Shown piece by piece: positions 1-6,646 of a DNA stretch of 12,838 nt (position 1 is its first letter; every line of letters starts with the position of its first letter). The position numbers and the translations under genes were made by a program. The DNA is from Sulfurimonadaceae bacterium (GTDB taxonomy: Bacteria; Campylobacterota; Campylobacteria; Campylobacterales; Sulfurimonadaceae): contig JAPHSI010000063.1 in NCBI GenBank assembly GCA_026193155.1, positions 1-12,838 on the forward strand, written 5' to 3'. Under the pieces are notes generated by a model, which saw only the letters and a program-made list of their open reading frames with translations, searched no databases and was not told the DNA's origin.

Positions 1-576
1 GATGTTTTTTTATCCCGTCCACCTAAAACAAATTTAGCAATTTTCAGTATAATTATCTTCACGGTTATAGAGTTTTTATATCCTGAAAATTCTGCACTTG
101 GCTGGATAGGTCTTGCAAGCGGTGCTGCAATACTAGGTATTACAAGCGAATATAAACTCAAAGATAAATTTATACTAAATCAGGCATATGTGCTTTATTT
201 AGCATCTATATATGTACTTTTGTCATTGGGGTATTTTTTAATGGGTTGGGATATATTAAATCCAAATATAGATGCACTGAACCATTTCCGTCACTTTATA
301 ACTGCAGGGGGAATCGGTCTTTCTTATGTGGTTATTATGTTGATTATAACCTGGATTCATACGGGGCGTAAGTTGACATCAAATATACATACACATTTGA
401 TGGTATTGTTTATAATTATAGCGACATTTATGAGAGGGGCAGTTCCGTTTTATGAAGAATATTCAAAAGAGTTGTATATCTACTCTTCAATTATTTGGAG
501 TATTCCTTTCTTGATTTATATAAAAGAGTTTTTTAAATTCTTAATAAATCCTAGGGCTGATGGAATAAAAGGTTAG
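1..576 (+). CDS. NnrS-family membrane protein, C-terminal part (5' end outside window)
   Basis: The frame is open from base 1, so this is the last 191 codons of a longer gene; the GTG at 190 is internal. The fragment is very hydrophobic, with about six membrane-spanning stretches (roughly residues 11-27, 37-51, 64-81, 97-118, 125-143 and 156-176). The best marker is the segment around residues 95-123: two histidines (H95, H98), a glycine-rich helix, then HTGR at 120-123. NnrS proteins carry a similar glycine-rich helix ending in a H-T-G-R motif. The family is made of polytopic, metal- or haem-binding inner-membrane proteins linked to nitric oxide tolerance and denitrification. The family call rests on this motif and the topology. 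The substrate and the missing N-terminus cannot be assessed. It ends 81 nt before feoA. Confidence 0.7.
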   Translation, partial: DVFLSRPPKTNLAIFSIIIFTVIEFLYPENSALGWIGLASGAAILGITSEYKLKDKFILNQAYVLYLASIYVLLSLGYFLMGWDILNPNIDALNHFRHFITAGGIGLSYVVIMLIITWIHTGRKLTSNIHTHLMVLFIIIATFMRGAVPFYEEYSKELYIYSSIIWSIPFLIYIKEFFKFLINPRADGIKG

Positions 577-616
577 TTTTTGAAAACAATTATCAATTTT
601 AACCTTGATTTAATAT

Positions 617-637
617 GATATTCATTATCATTATATA
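617..637 (+). promoter_or_regulatory. Fur box overlapping the feoAB promoter
   Basis: Bases 617-635 match the 19-bp Fur consensus (GATAATGATAATCATTATC) at 15 positions on the plus strand and 16 read as the reverse complement. A TATATA hexamer at 632-637 is a plausible -10 element, placing the transcript start near 644, about 14 nt before feoA. The Fur box overlaps the -10, so iron-loaded Fur would block polymerase. This is the expected arrangement for a ferrous iron importer. Only a weak ribosome binding site (AAAGAAA, 646-652) precedes the feoA ATG. Confidence 0.75.
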
Positions 638-657
638 GACTATTTTAAAGAAACAAA

Positions 658-885
658 ATGAAAACACTATTTGATTGCAAAAAAGCATGTAAAGTAAAAG
701 TTATTAAATTAAATGCAGAATCTGAACTAAAGCAAAGATTTATCTCTTTTGGCATTATGAAAAATGCAGAGCTTGAAGTTCTTCAACATACTGCCAGAAA
801 AAGTACAGTTGAGATAAAAGTAGGATCGATGCAGATAGCACTTCGTTCAGACGAGGCAAAGCTTATTGAGGTGGAAAAAATATGA
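658..885 (+). CDS. feoA: FeoA, ferrous iron transport accessory protein
   Basis: This is a 75-residue cytoplasmic protein of the usual FeoA length. FeoA proteins are small SH3-like folds that assist the FeoB iron permease. The sequence shows the family pattern: a lysine-rich first strand, a central helix followed by F-G-I-M (about residues 32-35), then a strand pair ending with a leucine and a basic/acidic tail (A-L-R-S-D-E-A). The ATG at 658 is the first start after the Fur-controlled promoter. The stop overlaps the feoB start (ATGA at 882-885), so the two are probably translationally coupled. No feoC is seen next to the pair, as is usual outside the gammaproteobacteria. Confidence 0.9.
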   Translation: MKTLFDCKKACKVKVIKLNAESELKQRFISFGIMKNAELEVLQHTARKSTVEIKVGSMQIALRSDEAKLIEVEKI

Positions 886-3014
886 TAGACCAGGCCAAAG
901 TTTGTCCCGTTACGGCCAAACATATAAAAGTAGCACTTGTAGGGCAACCAAATGTCGGAAAAAGTATGCTTATAAACTCCGTTTCAAATGCCCATCTTCA
1001 CGTAGGTAACTTTACAGGAGTAACGGTTGAAAAAACAGAAGTTCTTTTTGATTATAAAGATTATCATTTTACCATTGTAGATCTTCCTGGGACATATGCA
1101 CTAAACGATTATACTATTGAGGAGCGAGTTACTCACGGTTATTTAACTTCAAATGATTACGACTTGATTATAAATGTAGTTGACTCGACAAATCTAGCTA
1201 AAAATTTACAACTTACGAGTGAGCTTTTAACACTTGGTAAAAAAGTTGTAATAGCACTGAACATGACAGATGAAGCTGAAAAAGAGGGTATAGAGATTAA
1301 CTCTGAATATATGAGTGAACTTTTAGGGGTAGAGTGTGTAAAAACATCTGCCCAGACAAAACTTGGAATAAAAGAACTTTTAGAATCATTAATAAAAAAT
1401 TATGAATCAGAGTATAAAAATTCTAAACTTATTTTCTCAGAAGCAGTTGAAGAGGAAATATCTCATATCTCATCATATTTACAAAAACATAAATATATAG
1501 CTGAAAATACTTATAGAAACATAGCTATCAATCTTTTAAAGAATGATAAGTTGACATATGCGAAACTTCATGATGAACCTCTTTGGACAGAACTTCAGCC
1601 GGTTCTCGTAGAAGCATCTAAACACGTTGAACTGCATCATTTAAATGATGATATAAAAGAGGTGTTTGCAGAGGAATATGCTGCATTTAACAAAGGTGTA
1701 GTTGCCGAGGTTTTAAAAGAAAAAGTAAAAATACAAGAGCGTACTTTAACTGAAAAAATAGATGATGTTTTAATCCATCCTTTTGCAGGTATTCCTATAT
1801 TTTTATTTTTGATGTGGTCACTCTTTCAGCTTACGTTTGAGATAGGTTCAATCCCTATGGATTGGATAGATGCATTTTTTGGCTGGGCAGGAGATACCAT
1901 TGGTGCTACGATTGCTAATGAAGATGTACGCTCACTTATAGTTGATGGAATTATAGCCGGTGTTGGAGCCGTTGTACTATTTGTTCCAAATATCGTTATT
2001 TTATTTATAGGTATTGCACTTTTAGAATCAACGGGCTATATGTCAAGAGTTGCATTTTTACTAGATGGATTTTTTCACAAATTTGGTATGCACGGACAGA
2101 GTTTTATACCGCTAGTGACAGGTTTTGGATGTTCTATCCCTGCATATATGAGTGCAAGAATACTTAAAAATGACCGTGACAGACTTTTAACACTGTTTGT
2201 AATCGGGTTTATGTCTTGTGGTGCAAGACTACCGGTTTATGTACTTTTTGCAGGTGCATTCTTCTCAGAAGAGATGGCAGGAAACGTACTCTTTGGTATA
2301 TATGTAGGTGGTGCAATGATTGGACTTATTGCAGCTAAGATACTTAAACTAACTGCGTTTAAAGGTGTGGATGAGCCATTTGTTATGGAGATGCCGAAGT
2401 ATCGTCTTCCATCATTAAAGCTTGTATGGCACACTGTTGTTACTAAAACATGGATGTACCTTAAAAAAGCGGGTACTTTTATAGCAGCTGCATCTATGCT
2501 TATTTGGTTTTTGAGTAGTTATCCAAAAAATATTGAGTTACAAGATTCATATGCTACTAAAATAGAGTTTGCCAAAACTGATGAACAAAAAACTATTTTA
2601 CAAAATAGATTAGCAGAAGAACTTTTAGAAAAAAGTTATTTAGGGCAAGTTGGAAAGTTTACGGAACCTATTTTCGCTCCACTTGGATTTGACTGGAAAA
2701 TGAATGTCGCACTTCAAACAGGACTTGCGGCAAAAGAGGTAGTTGTATCTACGCTTGGCGTATTATATTCACTTGGTGATGAAGTTGATGAAGAAAATAG
2801 CTCACTTAAAAATATAATTTCAAGAGAGATTTCTTTTGCTTCTGCTATGGCATTTATTGTAGTAGTAATGGTTTATCTGCCGTGTTTGGCTGCATCCATA
2901 GTATTTACACGTGAAGCAGGGCATATTAAATATTTCTTTTACTTGCTAGGTTTTACATCTGTGGTAGCTTATTTACTAGGTTTTATAACGTATAGTGTAA
3001 GTCTTTTGCTTTAA
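882..3014 (+). CDS. feoB: FeoB, GTP-dependent ferrous iron permease
   Basis: This 710-residue inner-membrane protein imports Fe(II). The N-terminal G domain is complete: G1 GQPNVGKS (21-28), G2 threonine region GNFTGVTVEK (42-51), G3 DLPG (67-70), G4 NMTD (127-130) and a G5-like T-S-A near 155. A helical spacer follows, then the polytopic domain from about residue 290. That domain has the Gate motifs: GFGCSIP (414-420), MSCGA (444-448) and, in the second half, GLAAKEV (614-620) and YLPC (665-668). Conserved cysteines C417, C446 and C668 are present. Length and motif order are normal. The residue after the G1 glycine is Gln rather than the common Asn, which I recall also from Helicobacter FeoB. 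The first 15 residues form a short extension before the G domain and include C8. The ATGA overlap with feoA supports this start. Confidence 0.97.
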   Translation: MIDQAKVCPVTAKHIKVALVGQPNVGKSMLINSVSNAHLHVGNFTGVTVEKTEVLFDYKDYHFTIVDLPGTYALNDYTIEERVTHGYLTSNDYDLIINVVDSTNLAKNLQLTSELLTLGKKVVIALNMTDEAEKEGIEINSEYMSELLGVECVKTSAQTKLGIKELLESLIKNYESEYKNSKLIFSEAVEEEISHISSYLQKHKYIAENTYRNIAINLLKNDKLTYAKLHDEPLWTELQPVLVEASKHVELHHLNDDIKEVFAEEYAAFNKGVVAEVLKEKVKIQERTLTEKIDDVLIHPFAGIPIFLFLMWSLFQLTFEIGSIPMDWIDAFFGWAGDTIGATIANEDVRSLIVDGIIAGVGAVVLFVPNIVILFIGIALLESTGYMSRVAFLLDGFFHKFGMHGQSFIPLVTGFGCSIPAYMSARILKNDRDRLLTLFVIGFMSCGARLPVYVLFAGAFFSEEMAGNVLFGIYVGGAMIGLIAAKILKLTAFKGVDEPFVMEMPKYRLPSLKLVWHTVVTKTWMYLKKAGTFIAAASMLIWFLSSYPKNIELQDSYATKIEFAKTDEQKTILQNRLAEELLEKSYLGQVGKFTEPIFAPLGFDWKMNVALQTGLAAKEVVVSTLGVLYSLGDEVDEENSSLKNIISREISFASAMAFIVVVMVYLPCLAASIVFTREAGHIKYFFYLLGFTSVVAYLLGFITYSVSLLL

Positions 3015-3032
3015 AATAGATATTTTTATTGA

Positions 3033-3038
3033 TATAAT
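3033..3038 (+). promoter_or_regulatory. Probable sigma-70 -10 box for the two-component operon
   Basis: A perfect TATAAT lies 19 nt after the feoB stop and would start a transcript near 3045, giving a leader of about 60 nt. No good -35 is seen, which is normal for Campylobacterota sigma-70 promoters. An AAAGGA at 3088-3093 is the likely ribosome binding site, although its 13-nt spacing to the ATG at 3107 is long. Confidence 0.55.
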
Positions 3039-3065
3039 ATACAGCTAAAAGCATAAAATGTGTAG

Positions 3066-3083
3066 ATGTTAACTTCATGTTAA
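3066..3083 (+). repeat. Two ATGTTAA direct repeats, 11-bp period (possible operator)
   Basis: ATGTTAA occurs at 3066-3072 and again at 3077-3083, so equivalent bases are 11 bp apart, about one helical turn. OmpR/PhoB-family regulators typically bind tandem direct repeats with this period, and the pattern TGTTAA-N5-TGTTAA resembles the PhoP-box layout. The site lies about 20-40 nt downstream of the predicted transcript start of the response regulator gene, where binding would repress. The same bases can also be read as an inverted repeat TTAAC-N5-GTTAA. The role as an operator is inferred. Confidence 0.4.
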
Positions 3084-3106
3084 AAACAAAAGGATAAAAT
3101 TTTCTC

Positions 3107-3769
3107 ATGAAAAAAATATTAATGATAGAAGATGATTTAGAGCTAGCTGAGATATTAACAGAATATCTTGAACAGTTTGAGTTTGAAGTAGTAACAGAAG
3201 ATGACCCGTTTAAGGCAGTAAGTATATTAAAGTTAGAACCTTTTGATCTAGTAATACTTGATCTTACTTTGCCTGGTATGGATGGACTGGAAGTATGTGA
3301 AGCTATACGTGAGCGTCAAGATATCCCTATAATTATATCAAGTGCAAGAAGTGATGTTACAGATAAGGTAAAAGCACTAGAACTCGGAGCTGACGATTAT
3401 CTTCCGAAACCTTATGACCCACGTGAGCTTGAAGCACGTATTCAGTCGGTTTTACGTCGTTACGCAGCAAGAGTAGAAGCAAAAGAAGAGTCAAAATCTG
3501 ATTTTAAATGCGATAAGTCATCTATGACGATTACATATAAAAATAGAAATATAGAACTTACAAATGCTGAATTTGGGATACTCTCTTATATGATAAGTAA
3601 ACAGGGTTTAGTTGTATCTCGTGAGGACTTAATTCACAACGTAAATGCTATTAATGAAGATTCATCAAATAAAAGCATCGATGTAATGGTAGGACGTATC
3701 AGAAATAAACTAGGTGATAAAACTCTGATTGAATCTGTTCGTGGTGTCGGATACAAACTTTTAAAGTAG
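3107..3769 (+). CDS. OmpR-family response regulator (Helicobacter ArsR-like)
   Basis: This is a 220-residue two-domain transcription regulator. The receiver domain (about 1-118) has the acidic pair D9/D10, phospho-acceptor D52 within LDLTLPGMDG, S79, Y98 and K101 in the usual places. A short linker joins a winged-helix DNA-binding domain (about 128-220) ending in the typical R-G-V-G-Y-K-L pattern. From memory, the receiver segments LTLPGMDGLEVC and SSARSD and the partner kinase resemble the ArsR/ArsS acid-response pair of Helicobacter pylori (HP0166/HP0165). The ligand and regulon here are unknown. No symbol is given because arsR also names an unrelated arsenic repressor. The stop TAG is directly followed by the kinase ATG, indicating one mRNA and coupled translation. 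The repeats in its leader suggest autoregulation. Confidence 0.93.
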   Translation: MKKILMIEDDLELAEILTEYLEQFEFEVVTEDDPFKAVSILKLEPFDLVILDLTLPGMDGLEVCEAIRERQDIPIIISSARSDVTDKVKALELGADDYLPKPYDPRELEARIQSVLRRYAARVEAKEESKSDFKCDKSSMTITYKNRNIELTNAEFGILSYMISKQGLVVSREDLIHNVNAINEDSSNKSIDVMVGRIRNKLGDKTLIESVRGVGYKLLK

Positions 3770-5044
3770 ATGATTAACCGTCACGGAGTCTTAATAACCG
3801 TATTATTTGCACTTATAGTATCTTTAATAAGTGTAAGTGCGGTTTTTTGGGAGTTTTATAAACTAAATAAAAATCAATATATAGACCATATATTTACAAA
3901 ACATGCGATAATAACTCAAATATATACACAACATCAACAAAAAAAGACATCTAGTGTAATGTTGGAAGCAAATCTAGCTGTATATAAACTAAATATTGTA
4001 GATGCAAATAAACTAAATACAATAGCGAACAAAGGAAAATTTTTAAAACAAAAAAGCTCTCAAAGCGTTGATAATCAGCTTATGATGAATTCTAGCGGTT
4101 TCTATACTCAAAAAATTATTAGAGATTTTCGTACATCCATGTTTTCGTATAAAAATAAAATATACTTTTTTGTCCAAACTCCAAATGGTTCAATCCTTAT
4201 AGAGGATGAAGAACTAAAACCTTATAGGTATTTTAATTTATTATATACATATACTACTGTATTGCTAATAATTTTTATATCATTTTTTCTGATTTTACAA
4301 AAGCTTCGTCCACTCATACGTTTACGTAGAAAGATTGCAATATACGGTGATGGAGATATGAATATAAGTTTTAAGATGAGAGGTTCCGATGAGATAGCAT
4401 CTGTAGCAAATGAACTAGAAGCTACAAAAGACAAAATCAATAACATAATGGATTCAAGGACACTTTTTTTAAGAAATATAATGCATGAATTAAAAACACC
4501 TATAGCCAAGGGGACTATAGCAACTCAAATGCTAAAAACAGATAAACAGCGTGACAGGTTCACTTCTATATTTGGTCGTTTAGAATCTTTAGTGAATGAG
4601 TTCGCCCTAATTGAAGAGGTAACAAGCCTTGGGGATAAAACAGAATTTAAAGAGTATAGAGTAATAGATGTAATAGACGGTGCAATAGATATGGCCATGG
4701 TTGAACGTGACAGTGTAGATGTAGATATAGATTCTAGTGTAAAGATAGAGGTAAATTACAGATTATATACAACAGCGATAAAAAATATGATTGATAACGG
4801 TATAAAATACTCACCTGATGCAAAAGTGAAAATAAAAATGATAGGGGATGAACTCTCTTTTGAGAGTAAAGGCGATTGCTTAAAATATCCTCTAAAATAT
4901 TATATAGAGCCATTTACAAAAGAGAATCCTTCTAAGAATAGTTTTGGACTAGGTCTTTACTTGGTTGATTCTATTTTAAAAGCTCATAATCGGGTTTTAG
5001 CCCATGAATATGAACATGGAATGAACAGATTTATATTTGCGTAA
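3770..5044 (+). CDS. Membrane sensor histidine kinase (Helicobacter ArsS-like)
   Basis: This is a 424-residue kinase partnering the upstream regulator. It has TM1 at about 7-27, a periplasmic sensor region of about 128 residues, TM2 at about 157-176, and then a HAMP-like linker. The dimerization/phosphotransfer helix carries H239 in the motif MHELKTPIAKG. The ATPase domain has an N-box with N339 and N343 (NMIDNGIKYS) and a G2 box GLGLY starting at 393. The G1 box (normally D-x-G-x-G) is degenerate, reading S-K-G-D-C near residue 370; I recall a similar divergence in ArsS. The periplasmic region has only three histidines (H40, H45, H55), all near TM1, and is rich in lysine. In ArsS, periplasmic histidines were implicated in pH sensing, but extending that to this protein is a guess. 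Its start directly abuts the regulator stop. Confidence 0.92.
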   Translation: MINRHGVLITVLFALIVSLISVSAVFWEFYKLNKNQYIDHIFTKHAIITQIYTQHQQKKTSSVMLEANLAVYKLNIVDANKLNTIANKGKFLKQKSSQSVDNQLMMNSSGFYTQKIIRDFRTSMFSYKNKIYFFVQTPNGSILIEDEELKPYRYFNLLYTYTTVLLIIFISFFLILQKLRPLIRLRRKIAIYGDGDMNISFKMRGSDEIASVANELEATKDKINNIMDSRTLFLRNIMHELKTPIAKGTIATQMLKTDKQRDRFTSIFGRLESLVNEFALIEEVTSLGDKTEFKEYRVIDVIDGAIDMAMVERDSVDVDIDSSVKIEVNYRLYTTAIKNMIDNGIKYSPDAKVKIKMIGDELSFESKGDCLKYPLKYYIEPFTKENPSKNSFGLGLYLVDSILKAHNRVLAHEYEHGMNRFIFA

Positions 5045-5067
5045 GAGTAAATGTGTAAACTAATGCA

Positions 5068-6567
5068 ATGAGAAATTTAGCAAACTTAAGAAAGCGTGTC
5101 AAGTTCATAGTATTTGTCGCTTTCCCTCTTTCATTTTTTGCTTTTGGATGGTTTAGTCACTCAGTATATTATCCATTGTTTAACGGTTCTTCGACATTAG
5201 ATGAAATAAAAAGATATAAAGTTTTAAATGTTGTTTTACTTAATGCTCCAAGTACTTATTATATAGGTGCCAATGGACCGCAAGGGTTTGAGTATGATTT
5301 ATTAAAAGATTATGCAAAACATTTAGGCGTTAAACTAAAAATCACCTCGGCAAATACCATAAAAGAAGCAATAGAATTAAGTAAAAATGAAAAATTTCAT
5401 ATAACTTCTGCTGCTTTAGCAAAAACTCCTAATAGAATGAAAAGATTTAATTTTGGACCATCATATTTTGAGGTTCAAGAACAGGTGATTTGTAACAGAA
5501 ATATGATTAGGGCCGGTAAATTTCCACGTGCTGTTGAGGACTTGGAAGGTCTGCGTATAAGTGTCGGTGAAGATACAAGTTACAGCGAAACTATAAGAGC
5601 TCTTCAAGAAGACGGATTTGATATAAATGCCAGTCTTACTTCGGAATATTCTACAGAAGAGTTACTTGAACAAGTTGCTAATCATACAATAGATTGTACC
5701 CTTGCTGATTCAAATATATATTCATTAAATCAAAGATATTTTACAGAGATAGCTATGGCATTTACCATTAGTGGACGTGAGCAACTTGCCTGGGTTTTAA
5801 CTCCTGGGTCTAAAAACTTAGAAGCCGATATGTACTCATGGTTAAATTCATATAACCAAAGCGGAAAGATGGCAGAGTTAAAAGACCATTATTATTCCCA
5901 TATTTTATATTTTGACTATTATGATACCAAGATGTTTTACAAAAGAATTAAAACAAGATTACCTAAGTATGAAAAGTATTTTAAAGAAGTCTCTAAAAAA
6001 CATGATATACCTTGGAGTCTTATAGCTGCACAATCGTACCAAGAATCTCATTGGAATCCAAGAGCAAAAAGTTTTACAGGTGTTCGTGGGCTTATGATGC
6101 TTACACGCTCAACAGCAAAACATGTAGGTGTAAAAAATAGATTAGACCCAAAACAGAGTATAATAGGTGGTACAAAACATCTTAAAAAAATGATTAAAAG
6201 TGTCCCTTCTGAAGTTGAGGGGGAAAACCGCTTGAAATTTGCACTTGCTGCTTATAATATAGGGATGGGGCATATAAAAGATGCTCAAGTTTTAGCAACT
6301 AAATTTGGTTTGGATAAAAATGTTTGGAGTGATTTAAAAACGGTATTACCATTACTTTCTCAAAAACGTTATTATAGATCATTAAGATTTGGTTATGCAA
6401 GAGGAAGTGAGCCTGTTAGATATGTTGAATCTATTTATGATTATAAAGACATTTTAGAAAATTCTACAATCGAAAAAGAACAGGAAGCTGGTAAAATCAA
6501 TACAACAATAAAAGCAAATGATAATAATTTCTCTAATGTAAAACAAGAAAAGAAAAAAACTAAATAA
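5068..6567 (+). CDS. mltF: MltF-type membrane-bound lytic transglycosylase
   Basis: This 499-residue enzyme cleaves peptidoglycan glycan strands, forming 1,6-anhydromuramic ends, on the periplasmic side. An uncleaved N-terminal anchor lies at about 12-29, with no lipoprotein cysteine. A solute-binding-protein type domain (SBP_bac_3, about 50-280, including FEYDLLKDYAKHLGV) follows, then an SLT lysozyme-like domain (about 300-430). The catalytic Glu is E326 in the motif QSYQESHWNP, followed by GVRGLMMLT and ALAAYNIGMGH. Domain order and length match E. coli MltF (about 518 aa), in which the binding-protein domain controls activity. The C-terminal 35 residues are low-complexity, rich in Lys, Asn and Glu. 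The gene begins 23 nt after the kinase stop and is probably in the same transcript. The ATG at 5068 overlaps the stop of a six-codon mini-ORF (5051-5071). No strong ribosome binding site is seen. Confidence 0.93.
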   Translation: MRNLANLRKRVKFIVFVAFPLSFFAFGWFSHSVYYPLFNGSSTLDEIKRYKVLNVVLLNAPSTYYIGANGPQGFEYDLLKDYAKHLGVKLKITSANTIKEAIELSKNEKFHITSAALAKTPNRMKRFNFGPSYFEVQEQVICNRNMIRAGKFPRAVEDLEGLRISVGEDTSYSETIRALQEDGFDINASLTSEYSTEELLEQVANHTIDCTLADSNIYSLNQRYFTEIAMAFTISGREQLAWVLTPGSKNLEADMYSWLNSYNQSGKMAELKDHYYSHILYFDYYDTKMFYKRIKTRLPKYEKYFKEVSKKHDIPWSLIAAQSYQESHWNPRAKSFTGVRGLMMLTRSTAKHVGVKNRLDPKQSIIGGTKHLKKMIKSVPSEVEGENRLKFALAAYNIGMGHIKDAQVLATKFGLDKNVWSDLKTVLPLLSQKRYYRSLRFGYARGSEPVRYVESIYDYKDILENSTIEKEQEAGKINTTIKANDNNFSNVKQEKKKTK

Positions 6568-6611
6568 AAGAATGAACATATTTATTCAGTTAGGTAAAAA
6601 GCATATAAGTG

Positions 6612-6640
6612 TATAATTTAAAATTGATTAAAAATAAGGA
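6612..6640 (+). promoter_or_regulatory. Porin promoter (-10) and ribosome binding site
   Basis: The 79-nt gap after mltF holds a perfect TATAAT at 6612-6617, placing a start near 6624 and a leader of about 23 nt. A good AAGGA (6636-6640) lies 6 nt before the porin ATG. This suggests the porin can be expressed strongly and independently of the upstream operon. There is no clear terminator after mltF, so read-through is also possible. Confidence 0.6.
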
Positions 6641-6646
6641 TATATA

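Noticed and set aside
580..596. TTGA...TCAA inverted repeat after the NnrS-family gene, considered as an FNR site
   Set aside because: Spacing is 9 between half-sites rather than the 6 of FNR/CRP sites, and such repeats arise easily in AT-rich DNA.
2237..2434. Minus-strand open frame inside feoB
   Set aside because: It is fully antisense to a conserved FeoB membrane segment, with no ribosome binding site and no recognisable protein.
3069..3083. TTAAC-N5-GTTAA read as an NssR/Crp-Fnr-type site
   Set aside because: The known Campylobacter NssR site has a 4-base spacer. Here it is 5, and Crp/Fnr dimers tolerate spacing changes poorly. The direct-repeat reading fits the adjacent OmpR-type regulator better.
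4222..4509. Minus-strand open frame of 95 codons inside the histidine kinase
   Set aside because: It is antisense to TM2, HAMP and the H-box of the kinase. Its hydrophobic peptide is a by-product of the AT-rich sense coding.
6570..6587. 7-bp AT-rich hairpin after mltF, considered as a terminator
   Set aside because: It contains a G-T pair, has only two G-C pairs, and lacks a following T-run.
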